From the NCBI RefSeq assembly GCF_005925345.1, contig NZ_SSHJ01000015.1, forward strand, positions 1-64,000: 64,000 nucleotides of DNA. The letters run 5' to 3'. Source of the stretch: Pedobacter ureilyticus. Its GTDB lineage: Bacteria > Bacteroidota > Bacteroidia > Sphingobacteriales > Sphingobacteriaceae. A model generated the notes under the pieces. That model searched no databases. It was given only the letters and a program-made list of their open reading frames with translations, and was not told the DNA's origin. Below, piece after piece: positions 1-7,953 of this stretch (positions are counted from its first letter, which is position 1; each line of letters begins with the position of its first letter). The position numbers and the translations under genes are program-made.

Positions 1-62
1 TGAGGCAATATCTCACGTAGAATATACTTCAAGAAGTTATTTGTTCGGGTTTCTGCTCTCAT
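1..62 (-). CDS. Possible 5' end of a gene leaving the window
   Basis: An ATG at 62-60 on the minus strand opens a frame of 20 codons without a stop up to the window edge, beginning MRAETRTNNFLKYILREILP. A TAnnTTTG -7 box lies just upstream on the same strand at 89-82, and an AAAAGGG stretch precedes the ATG, so a real gene start is plausible. No -33 TTTG is found at the expected spacing. The product cannot be named from 20 residues. Confidence 0.4.
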   Translation of the reverse strand, partial: MRAETRTNNFLKYILREILP

Positions 63-95
63 CCCTTTTCACTTTTAGATACAAATGTATGCCTT

Positions 96-553
96 ACAAA
101 CATAGGAGTTCGGGTTAAGTATTTTTACAATTCTTGAGAAATTCGCATTGAACGTATTTTTTTAGCTCGACGCCGCTGGTCTCTTACTTTTTTCATATTT
201 ATCATTTTGTTTTCATCGGTATTCAAGCTTTCGCTACGCTTAGGTTTGACCGCAAAAAGTAACAAAACCGGAGTTTACGGAGCTCATCAGCTTTGCTGAT
301 AAACTCTCGGTTGCTTATTTATTTAGTGTAGCTTTTGTTTTTGATTGTCTTCATGCTTGCTCCGCAGGTTTCTTTCAAAGAAAGTTTTTTGGCTTATTGG
401 TGCGGCCCGAAAACCGCGTAAGCGCTCTTTAACGCCATTGAAACAAACAAAAAATAGTTAAAAAATAAGAGACCGAAAATTAGCTGAACGAAGATTTGAA
501 GCGCTATCGCTAGCAAATAACATAATTTTCTTATCCCGAACTCCTATGTTTGT
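96..553. repeat. 458-bp gene-free segment bounded by 24-bp inverted repeats
   Basis: The left end (96-119) and right end (530-553) are inverted copies: 19 identical bases (ACAAACATAGGAGTTCGGG at the left), one mismatch, then four more identical bases. The interior has no convincing coding frame. It contains small hairpins such as CTTTC...GAAAG near 370-385 and GCGG...CCGC near 402-417. The layout resembles a non-autonomous inverted-repeat element, but no target-site duplication was recognised and no second copy is present in the window. The rest of the gap down to 660 holds nothing I can interpret. Confidence 0.5.
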
Positions 554-660
554 TAGCCAGCAATTAATTCTAAAATCTGCAGTATTGCCTGTAAATTACT
601 AAGCAATTGGGCATCATAAAAAACTGTGTTTGGATATTTTTAATTAGGCACTAAAATAGT

Positions 661-1764
661 TTATTTAGGCGCTCTACGCAACAGGTACAGGCCAAGTATT
701 CCAAATATAGCTACTGGTAATAAATTGGCTAATAATGGCGGTAAACCTCCTTTAGTAGAGAACATTTTAGCGAACTGATTGAGTACAATAAATAAGAAAC
801 TTAATACAATTCCAATTCCAAGCGGTAAACCCACCCCTCCACGTACTTTTCGCGAAGATAGGGCTACGCCAATTAGGGTAAGTACAAATGCAGATAATGG
901 TTGTATAAAACGCTTATACTGCTCAAAAAGTAAGTCATTCATTACGCCAGAGCCCCTAATCTTTTCTTTTTTGATCTTATCAGAAAGCTCCCTGCTAGTC
1001 ATACTTTCTACCACATTGTCGTATACTGAGAAATCATCGGGTTTCATATCCAAAACGGTATCTTTTGTTTTAGAATTTGCATAAACCATGGTCTCTTTTA
1101 AATCTTTAATGTTTCTGGTGGTATAGTTGGTAAGTTTCCAAACGCGTTTTAACGAGTCGTAACTAATTTGTTCGGCAACAAGTTTTTTTTCTAATACATC
1201 TCCTTTGAAGCGGTCTAGCGCAAATCGATAGCCAATATTACTGCGGTTGTCGAAGTTATCGATATAGATGTAGGTGTTTTCATCTATCTTCATGTGTATG
1301 TTCGACTTGGTATAAGGATCGTTCTTTTTAATTACCTGGTTTTCAAAGCTGTTTTTGATTTTATTTGTATAAGGTAATATGTACAGGTTAGATGCTAAAT
1401 TGACTGAAAAGATAATAAAAGCTGAAATGAAATATGGCCTTAAAAACCTGTTGAAACTCACACCTCCGCTTAAAATAGGTACAATTTCCGTTTGATCTGC
1501 CATTTTAGCGGTAAAGAAAATTACGGCAATAAAATTCATCAATGGCGAGAGCATGTTTACATAAAATGGAATAGAACCGGCGTAATAATCGGTTACGATT
1601 TCCCATGCGGTCATGTCATTTCCAAGAAAATCATCAAGCTTTTCGGAGAGGTCAAAAATTACAATAACCACCACAAAAACCGCCAATGTGTACACAAAAG
1701 TGCCCAGATATTTGCCAATAATGTAGGCGTCTATAATTTTTGAACGTTGTTTAAAGAATTTCAT
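661..1764 (-). CDS. lptG: LptF/LptG family lipopolysaccharide export permease
   Basis: The 367-residue product is an inner-membrane permease of the YjgP/YjgQ family, which with LptB and LptC extracts lipopolysaccharide from the inner membrane for transport to the cell surface. There is an N-terminal membrane helix at about residues 16-38, two more by about 130, a long periplasmic beta-jellyroll-like region at about 140-280, and three C-terminal helices ending in a basic tail. This is the usual LptF/G layout and length. It lies 37 bp downstream of tgt on the same strand, so the two are probably co-transcribed. LptG is preferred to LptF on overall feel only; the two are hard to separate by eye. 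Confidence 0.85.
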   Translation of the reverse strand: MKFFKQRSKIIDAYIIGKYLGTFVYTLAVFVVVIVIFDLSEKLDDFLGNDMTAWEIVTDYYAGSIPFYVNMLSPLMNFIAVIFFTAKMADQTEIVPILSGGVSFNRFLRPYFISAFIIFSVNLASNLYILPYTNKIKNSFENQVIKKNDPYTKSNIHMKIDENTYIYIDNFDNRSNIGYRFALDRFKGDVLEKKLVAEQISYDSLKRVWKLTNYTTRNIKDLKETMVYANSKTKDTVLDMKPDDFSVYDNVVESMTSRELSDKIKKEKIRGSGVMNDLLFEQYKRFIQPLSAFVLTLIGVALSSRKVRGGVGLPLGIGIVLSFLFIVLNQFAKMFSTKGGLPPLLANLLPVAIFGILGLYLLRRAPK

Positions 1765-1801
1765 GTATTGTAATTGCCATATCGCCTAATGATTAACCTG
1801 C

Positions 1802-2932
1802 TTAAAGTTTGTTGCCCAATACTTTAACCATGCTGTTCTTCCATTCATAAAATTCGCCAGCAATAATTTTTTCGCGAGCTTCGTTTACCAACCATAAGTA
1901 AAAGTGTAGGTTGTGTAAGGTAGCAATTTGTGCACCTAAAATCTCTTTGCTGTGCATTAAATGACGTAAATAAGCCTTAGAATATACTTGGTCGGCCAAT
2001 AAATCGCTATCCGCATCAATTGGAGAAAAATCGTTTGCCCATTTCTTGTTGGTAATGTTAATCATCCCGTTTCGGGTAAAAAGCATTCCATTACGGGCAT
2101 TTCTGGTAGGCATTACGCAATCAAACATATCTACTCCTAACGCAATATTCTCTAAAATATTGACCGGTGTACCTACGCCCATTAAATAGCGAGGTTTTTC
2201 ATAAGGTAAAATATCGCAAACCACTTCGGTCATGGCGTACATTTCTTCTGCTGGTTCGCCTACCGAAAGCCCGCCAATTGCATTGCCCTCGCGGCCCATC
2301 GAGGCAATAAACTCTGCGGATTTCATTCTCAAATCTTTATAAACAGAACCCTGTACAATAGGAAACAGTGTTTGGTCATAACCGTATTTTGGTTCGGTAG
2401 TGTCGAAGCGCTGGCAGCAACGCTTTAGCCAGCGGTGCGTCATGTTAATAGAGTTGGCGGCGTATTTATAATCGCAGGGGTATGGCGTGCATTCATCAAA
2501 GGCCATAATAATGTCGGCACCAATGGTACGCTGAATATCCATGGCATATTCTGGCGTAAACAAATGTTTAGAGCCATCAATATGAGAGCGAAAAGTAACA
2601 CCTTCTTCTTTAATTTTGCGCACTTTGCTTAACGAATACACTTGGTAGCCGCCGCTATCGGTTAAAATAGGCCTATCCCAACCAATAAATTTATGTAAAC
2701 CGCCAGCGGGCTCTAAAATATCCAATCCTGGGCGCAAGTATAAATGGTAAGTATTGCCCAAAATAATTTGAGCTTTAATATCTTCTTTTAATTCTTTTTG
2801 GTGCACCGCTTTTACTGTTCCAGCTGTGCCTACAGGCATAAAAATAGGGGTTTGTATATCGCCGTGAGCCGTGCTAATTACGCCTGCTCTTGCTTTAGAA
2901 TTAGGATCTTTTGCCTGTAAATTAAATTTCAT
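1802..2932 (-). CDS. tgt: Queuine tRNA-ribosyltransferase
   Basis: The 376-residue enzyme exchanges guanine 34 for the queuosine precursor in tRNAs with GUN anticodons. The substrate-binding DSGGYQV strand, the GGLSVGEP loop and the DMFDCVMPTRNARNG segment with the catalytic aspartate are all present. The bacterial CxCxxC zinc motif expected just before the YSKAYLRHL strand is absent: the region reads DADSDLLADQV, with no cysteine, although the later histidine of HNLHFY is kept. From memory the same loss is seen in other Bacteroidota Tgt proteins, so this is probably lineage-typical and not decay. The gene is first in a tgt-lptG transcript, with a -7 box TATTTTTG at 2968-2961. Confidence 0.95.
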   Translation of the reverse strand: MKFNLQAKDPNSKARAGVISTAHGDIQTPIFMPVGTAGTVKAVHQKELKEDIKAQIILGNTYHLYLRPGLDILEPAGGLHKFIGWDRPILTDSGGYQVYSLSKVRKIKEEGVTFRSHIDGSKHLFTPEYAMDIQRTIGADIIMAFDECTPYPCDYKYAANSINMTHRWLKRCCQRFDTTEPKYGYDQTLFPIVQGSVYKDLRMKSAEFIASMGREGNAIGGLSVGEPAEEMYAMTEVVCDILPYEKPRYLMGVGTPVNILENIALGVDMFDCVMPTRNARNGMLFTRNGMINITNKKWANDFSPIDADSDLLADQVYSKAYLRHLMHSKEILGAQIATLHNLHFYLWLVNEAREKIIAGEFYEWKNSMVKVLGNKL

Positions 2933-2960
2933 TCGCTGTTATCTCATCAAAAAAGAAGTG

Positions 2961-2968
2961 CAAAAATA
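2961..2968 (-). promoter_or_regulatory. -7 promoter box for tgt
   Basis: On the minus strand the bases read TATTTTTG, a perfect TAnnTTTG Bacteroidota -7 element, 28 bp before the tgt start codon. No exact TTTG -33 box sits 19 bp further upstream. Confidence 0.5.
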
Positions 2969-3223
2969 CGATTTATTGTGCTAGGGTTGAAATGTTGTAG
3001 GCTCGAAAAGTTTTTTGAAAAGCAAATCATGTACTATAACTTAACGTTTGTCCCGCTTTTCGCTTTACTTCGGACAAACACACAGGTTTGCCGCTACGTG
3101 TTCGCTACAATCGGGTTTGATTTGCAAATGTTGTGCTCATGGCAAGCTTTGACAAACCTCTAGCAAATGGGATATAGCTTTGTCAAAGCTACTATCCATA
3201 ACTTAGTTTATAGCTTGGATAGG

Positions 3224-3670
3224 GTTTGCGTTACTTTGCGAAAACTTCCCAAACCTCTACGGTTAATTTTAACGCAAAGAAAGATAAGCCACGCAAAGAG
3301 CGCAAAGGTTTGTTTCTCTCTTTGGCGTCCTCGCCAATGAGTATGTTAGCTGCAAATACACTAAGTATACAAAGGTTTTAGGCTTAAAGTTTTAGTTTTT
3401 AGCACAACAATTGCATGTTAAACCCAGTTGCAGCGGCAACTCCTAATTTTTTCATCGAGACTATAGCGGAAAGTTTATGTAGGCTTTGCGTTACTTTGCG
3501 AAAACTTCCCGAACTTTGCGGTTAATTTTAACGCAGAGAAAGATAAGCAATGTAAAGAACGCAAAGGTTTTAGGCTTGTAGCTATAGTTGACAGCACAAC
3601 AATTGCATGTTAAACCCAATTGCAGCGGCAGCTCCCGATTTTTTCATCGGGACTATAGCGGAAAGTGGGA
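3224..3670. repeat. Two imperfect tandem copies of an intergenic unit
   Basis: This lies in the 845-bp gap between tgt and the glycosyltransferase. TTTGCGTTACTTTGCGAAAA followed by an AACGCA..GAAAGATAAGC stretch occurs at about 3225-3310 and again at about 3485-3565. A second module, AGCACAACAATTGCATGTTA followed by TTGCAGCGGCA, occurs at 3401 and 3593 and ends each time in ACTATAGCGGAAAGT. The first copy carries about 68 extra bases between the modules. No gene is visible in the gap; an open frame at 2978-3163 lacks any protein character. Confidence 0.6.
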
Positions 3671-3777
3671 GTGCCGTAGCCGAAAAACTACTACAATTGC
3701 TTTTCAAAATCAAAAACTAAAAAACTAAGCCACCAACACGCCAAATTAATTACCTTTGCTGGCTTTAAAATACCATC

Positions 3778-4899
3778 GTGGAATTTAACATACTCGAAAT
3801 CTGTTTACTTACAGCGCTCTGCATCTGCTTTTTTGTACACCTTTATTATGTGATTGGGGTACACGCTAAATTAGTCGGTTATCGCATTGCCGATTTACCA
3901 AATTCGACTAGCCAACCACTCAGTGTAGTTATTTGTGCCCGCAACGAACGTGAAAATCTGGAGAAATACCTGCCGAGTGTTTTTGAACAAGACTATCCTA
4001 ATTTTGAGGTGGTGGTGGTTAACGATCGCTCTTGGGATGGTACGGCCGACTTTTTGGAAACATTGCAGAAAAAATATAGCAATTTAAAAGTAGTGCATGT
4101 AGCCGAGGGAGAAAAGTTTATAGCGGGTAAGAAATTTGCAGCTACCATGGGTATTAAGGCGGCTAGTCACGAATGGTTGGTTTTTACCGATGCAGATTGC
4201 GAACCTGCCACGAAAAATTGGTTAAAAGGAATGCAAACGCCTGCCGACAATCAAGTTGATATTTTATTAGGCTATTCGCCATATTTTAAAAAGAGAAGCT
4301 TGTTAAACGCTTTAATTCGTTTCGAAACATTTTTTACTGCAGTTAACTATTTATCTTTTGCATTAAAAGGAATGCCTTATATGGGGGTTGGCCGAAATAT
4401 GGCCTACAAAAAATCGCTATTTTTTAAAAACAAAGGCTTTGCGGCACACATGCACATTCCGTCTGGAGATGACGATTTGTTTGTGAACGCCAACGCTACA
4501 CCTGTAAACACCATTATTCAAATTCATAAAGATACCCATGTTTGGAGCGAACCGAAAAATTCTTTTTTGAGCTATCTGCGCCAAAAGAAGAGGCACATCG
4601 GTGCGGGAAATTTATATAAAACCAAGCATAAGTTTATTTTATCTACACAAATTGCGGTACAATTCTTCTTTTATGCACTTGCCATAACTTTGGCCTGTTT
4701 TCCGCGTACGCATTTCATCGCCTTTGGGGTGTTTTTGTTCAGTTTAATGGTAAGATGTTTCGTTTATCCACAATTGTTGAAGTGCTTGAATTATGGAGAG
4801 CTGAGGTGGTGGTTTCCCATTCTAGACATTATTTTAATGGCATTTCTGGTGTTTAATGCTATCCTTTCTATTTTCGTTAAAAAGGTGCAATGGAAATGA
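3778..4899 (+). CDS. Membrane-anchored family 2 glycosyltransferase
   Basis: The product has 373 residues starting at a GTG codon; no in-frame ATG precedes the first helix. A membrane helix at about residues 5-28 is followed by a GT2 nucleotide-sugar domain (PLSVVICARNE at 47-57, VVVVNDRSWDG) with the metal-binding DAD at 138-140, an acceptor-side GDDDLF, and a QKKRH segment in the place of the processive QxxRW motif. Three helices follow at about 285-370. It therefore acts at the inner membrane on an unknown lipid- or polymer-linked acceptor. A -7 box TACCTTTG lies at 3751-3758. The nearest gene, rsmG, is 105 bp downstream and has its own promoter. Confidence 0.85.
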   Translation: MEFNILEICLLTALCICFFVHLYYVIGVHAKLVGYRIADLPNSTSQPLSVVICARNERENLEKYLPSVFEQDYPNFEVVVVNDRSWDGTADFLETLQKKYSNLKVVHVAEGEKFIAGKKFAATMGIKAASHEWLVFTDADCEPATKNWLKGMQTPADNQVDILLGYSPYFKKRSLLNALIRFETFFTAVNYLSFALKGMPYMGVGRNMAYKKSLFFKNKGFAAHMHIPSGDDDLFVNANATPVNTIIQIHKDTHVWSEPKNSFLSYLRQKKRHIGAGNLYKTKHKFILSTQIAVQFFFYALAITLACFPRTHFIAFGVFLFSLMVRCFVYPQLLKCLNYGELRWWFPILDIILMAFLVFNAILSIFVKKVQWK

Positions 4900-4969
4900 G
4901 GTGATTCGTGATTTTAGCTTAAATATTTAACTGGCGACTGCTAAACGAAAACTGTGAACTGAAAACTAA

Positions 4970-5000
4970 TTTAACTTTCCACTTTTTACTTTTAACTTTG
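4970..5000 (+). promoter_or_regulatory. rsmG promoter
   Basis: TTTA at 4970-4973 is separated by 19 bp from TAACTTTG at 4993-5000, one base off the full TTTG-N19-TAnnTTTG consensus. The G of the -7 box is only four bases before the ATG, so the transcript may start at or beside the start codon. Confidence 0.6.
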
Positions 5001-5004
5001 CCTC

Positions 5005-5634
5005 ATGGTAAAACCCGATATCGTCTTCAAGTATTTTAAAGATCTAAGTGCTACGCAAATTGAGCAATTTGAAAAGCTTTTTGATTTGTACAGCTTTTGG
5101 AATTCGCAGATTAATGTGATCTCTAGAAAAGATATTGAGGAATTGTACGAACGCCATATTCTTCACTCGTTAGGTGTTGCAAAATTTTGTACGTTTAAAG
5201 CCGGCGAAAAAGTATTGGACGTAGGTTGTGGAGGCGGTTTTCCTGGTATTCCATTGGCTATTTTGTTTCCCGAAACCCAATTTCATTTGGTAGATTCTAT
5301 TGGAAAAAAAATAAAGGTAGTTACCGAAGTGGCCACGGCTCTGGGTTTGAGTAACGTAAAAGCAACACATAGTAGGGCAGAGCAAATTACCGATAAATAT
5401 AATTTTGTAGTGTCGAGAGCAGTTACCCGTTTGGGGGAGTTTTATCCTTGGGTGCGTGGTAAATTTGCTAAAGAAAATATCAATGCCATTAGAAATGGTA
5501 TTCTTTACCTTAAAGGTGGAGATTTAGCTGAGGAGATTAAGGAAAGTAAGCTGAAAACGGAATTGTATCCACTTTCAGCTTATTTTGAGGAAGAGTTCTT
5601 TGAGACAAAATACGTGGTTTATGTACCACAATAA
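5005..5634 (+). CDS. rsmG: 16S rRNA (guanine-N7) methyltransferase RsmG
   Basis: The 209-residue enzyme methylates G527 (E. coli numbering) in the 530 loop of 16S rRNA using S-adenosylmethionine. The SAM-binding glycine-rich loop VGCGGGFPGIPLA lies at residues 72-84, followed by FHLVDSIGKK, where the acidic residue contacts the ribose, and SRAVTRL later, both typical of GidB/RsmG. Length is normal for the family. It ends 8 bp from the stop codon of the convergent M56 gene. Confidence 0.95.
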   Translation: MVKPDIVFKYFKDLSATQIEQFEKLFDLYSFWNSQINVISRKDIEELYERHILHSLGVAKFCTFKAGEKVLDVGCGGGFPGIPLAILFPETQFHLVDSIGKKIKVVTEVATALGLSNVKATHSRAEQITDKYNFVVSRAVTRLGEFYPWVRGKFAKENINAIRNGILYLKGGDLAEEIKESKLKTELYPLSAYFEEEFFETKYVVYVPQ

Positions 5635-5642
5635 TCTCTATA

Positions 5643-7475
5643 TTAACATCGATCGTCTTTGTTTTCTACAACTTTTGGTTGGTACAATGTCCAAGCTTTA
5701 GAGAAAACATTGTTTGGTTTTTGTGATGCAACTTTGGTTGTTGTTGCCTTTGGTTGATCTTGCGTTTGGTAGCTGCTAACCTTTTTTAAAGAACCTGTTT
5801 TATCTTTTGTATTTTTAGGAGTTAGTTTTAAACCTTGCACTTTTTTTACAGGAGCAATTTTCTCTGATGTTTTATATCCTGTTACCACTACCTCTTTCTG
5901 GGGAGTGTTTTTTTCTTCTAGTTTAATACCTTTAACTTTCTGCGTAGGAACAATTTCAATTTCTTGTCGTTTTTCTTTATTAGATTTCTGAGCGGCTTTG
6001 TATCCGGTAACTACTACTACTTGATTTGTATCAGCTTTTACTTCTAAACTAGTGCCTGTTAATTTTTGAGTGGGCTGAGTTCTTTCAGGTGCTTGGTAAC
6101 CTTGTACAACTACCTCATTTTGCTTGGGAATGGCGACAATTTCAATTTCTTTATATTCTCCTTTTTTTGTGCTTGCTTTCTCGCTGTTTTGATTAGGATT
6201 TATAACGGGAGGAGGAAATTTTTTAAGCTTTTTCCCTTTTGGCGCAGGCTCTATTGCCGGTGGCGGGAACTTAATTTTGTCTTTTTGCACAGCAGTTTTA
6301 ATAACTGGTGGCGGAAAGGTGTGAACGATATTTTCTCCGTAAAGTTCTACAGCGCCATTTTTTCCTTTTTCCGAACCATATTTCCTAATGGCTTCAGCAC
6401 TATTTAGTAGAATGATTTTGTCCGCATTCGCAGTTCCGTAATATTTATTGTTATCGGTAATGAGCTTACCGTTTACAACAATCAGCCTATCTTCTAGCGA
6501 GATGTAATTGCCGTCTTTATCATGTTTGTATTTAGGATAGTACTTTTTCTTTTCCTGATTGGATGGTTCCGCTGTCTTCTGTTGTGCGGGAAATACATCA
6601 TAACCATAGCTCTTACTAAAGCTCAGTGTTGAGATGCAAAGCAAGCCTAAGCCTAGCGGAACGGCCAGCAAATATTTGAGCCTAGCCCAATTTGCCGTTT
6701 TTTCTTTGTTTAACATGTTGATTCTACTTTTTAATATGGATTGATTGAATAATTGATTGACAAGCGAGGATGAATAAGCGGCCATCGAGTTCTCGATTAA
6801 AAACATCGCATATTCGTGTTTGGTGATATTTTTGGTTGTAGTTTTTTCATCGGCAATGTATTCGTGCAAGAGCGTTACATCTTTCTTCATCAAATACACT
6901 ATTGGGTTAAACCAACAGCAAATTTTTAAAAGTTCTAGCAAAAGAATGTCCCAACTGTGCTTATGTTTAATATGAATGATTTCATGCCTTAGCACCGCGT
7001 CGTTTTTCGCCATTGTTGGGTGGATAAACAAAATGTTGAAAAATGAAAAAGCGGTATGTTCTAAGCTTAACTCTACCAAAGTATAATCGTTTAGCTTGCT
7101 TTTTTTACTATTTAGGTAAATCTTCACAATCTTCGAGATCGACACCATAAGTTTTAAACCTAAAAACAAAGTAAGCAGCAAGTAAACATAAAAAATATAT
7201 TCTTGCACAGTTAAGCGATGAGCTTTTGCGGCCGCAGCCATTTCGAGCGTCTCTAACGGAATTTCATAAGGTGCCAACTCTGGTTGTGTCAATAACTCTG
7301 GCTTTAAAAAACCTAACTGAATTAGCGGTATGGCAAAAGCCGCCACAATACTGCATATCAAAAAATATCGATTGCTGTTATAGAAGGTACTGTTTTGAAG
7401 CAATAACTTATACAATAGATAGAAAGCCGCCAGATACAGGTTGGCTTCTAAAAGATAATAGAGCCAGTTCATCAC
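5643..7475 (-). CDS. BlaR1-type M56 metalloprotease sensor with receptor-plug-like tail
   Basis: This 610-residue membrane zinc protease belongs to the family that cleaves BlaI-type repressors. It has helices at about residues 3-25, 36-56 and 93-117, the zinc motif HEIIH at 164-168, the third-ligand region HEYIADE at 204-210, and a last helix at about 267-286. The remaining 320 residues are predicted periplasmic. They contain a segment at 331-380 that resembles a TonB-dependent receptor plug (VVNGK..., then IILLNSAEAIRKYG..KGKNGAVEL), three FPPP repeats (387, 403, 420) and three EVVVxGY-type motifs at about 454-460, 485-492 and 528-534. Its ATGA start overlaps the blaI stop, so the two are translationally coupled. 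What it senses is not known. Confidence 0.85.
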   Translation of the reverse strand: MMNWLYYLLEANLYLAAFYLLYKLLLQNSTFYNSNRYFLICSIVAAFAIPLIQLGFLKPELLTQPELAPYEIPLETLEMAAAAKAHRLTVQEYIFYVYLLLTLFLGLKLMVSISKIVKIYLNSKKSKLNDYTLVELSLEHTAFSFFNILFIHPTMAKNDAVLRHEIIHIKHKHSWDILLLELLKICCWFNPIVYLMKKDVTLLHEYIADEKTTTKNITKHEYAMFLIENSMAAYSSSLVNQLFNQSILKSRINMLNKEKTANWARLKYLLAVPLGLGLLCISTLSFSKSYGYDVFPAQQKTAEPSNQEKKKYYPKYKHDKDGNYISLEDRLIVVNGKLITDNNKYYGTANADKIILLNSAEAIRKYGSEKGKNGAVELYGENIVHTFPPPVIKTAVQKDKIKFPPPAIEPAPKGKKLKKFPPPVINPNQNSEKASTKKGEYKEIEIVAIPKQNEVVVQGYQAPERTQPTQKLTGTSLEVKADTNQVVVVTGYKAAQKSNKEKRQEIEIVPTQKVKGIKLEEKNTPQKEVVVTGYKTSEKIAPVKKVQGLKLTPKNTKDKTGSLKKVSSYQTQDQPKATTTKVASQKPNNVFSKAWTLYQPKVVENKDDRC

Positions 7476-7840
7476 TTTTTATTTTTAAGTTGTTCTGCCA
7501 AAGCAATAATTTCATCTAGTTGAGCCATATCCATCTTTTTTTCGTTCACTAGAAAAGAAACCAAACTTTCATAACTGTTTTCGAAATAATTATTCATCAC
7601 TTTATCGAAAGCAAAATGCTTGTATTGCGCTTCGCTAATGGTAGGAAAGTAAATATGTGTATTGCCAATGGCCTTATGGTCTACAAAGCCCTTGTTTTCT
7701 AAAACCCTAATAACCGTAGATACTGTATTATAAGCTGGCTTTGGAGGTTCCATTTTATCAATCACCTCTTTCACAATGGCTTCTTTCAGTTCCCAAAGAA
7801 TGAGCATTACTTGTTCTTCGGCTTTTGTTAATTCTCTCAT
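7472..7840 (-). CDS. BlaI/MecI/CopY family repressor (first copy)
   Basis: The 122-residue protein has the N-terminal winged helix of the BlaI family (LTKAEEQVMLILW, then AYNTVSTVIRVLENKGFV as the recognition region) and a helical dimer domain whose cleavage by the partner protease ends repression. It forms an overlapping pair with the M56 gene. Its start codon lies 31 bp from a perfect 38-bp palindrome at 7872-7909 that is the probable operator. A second, diverged BlaI/M56 pair lies at 51895-53759. Confidence 0.92.
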   Translation of the reverse strand: MRELTKAEEQVMLILWELKEAIVKEVIDKMEPPKPAYNTVSTVIRVLENKGFVDHKAIGNTHIYFPTISEAQYKHFAFDKVMNNYFENSYESLVSFLVNEKKMDMAQLDEIIALAEQLKNKK

Positions 7841-7871
7841 AATGAACTATCTTGTTTGTTATATAAAGTTA

Positions 7872-7909
7872 AAACTATAAAAATAGTTTGCAAACTATTT
7901 TTATAGTTT
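7872..7909. promoter_or_regulatory. 38-bp palindromic operator between blaI and dprA
   Basis: The whole segment is a perfect palindrome made of two nearly identical 18-bp sites, AAACTAT-N4-ATAGTTT at 7872-7889 and 7892-7909, separated by GC. Two adjacent dyads in front of a BlaI-type gene fit binding by two repressor dimers and autoregulation. The site also lies 44 bp upstream of the divergent dprA gene and could influence it. Confidence 0.75.
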
Positions 7910-7953
7910 AATATTTAAGTATCTGTATTTCAGATTTTTATTTTTATCTGTCT

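Noticed and set aside
2978-3163. 61-codon frame between tgt and the glycosyltransferase
   Set aside because: Composition is unlike a protein, with many C, R and F residues in no pattern, and it overlaps the tgt promoter region and repeat-rich DNA.
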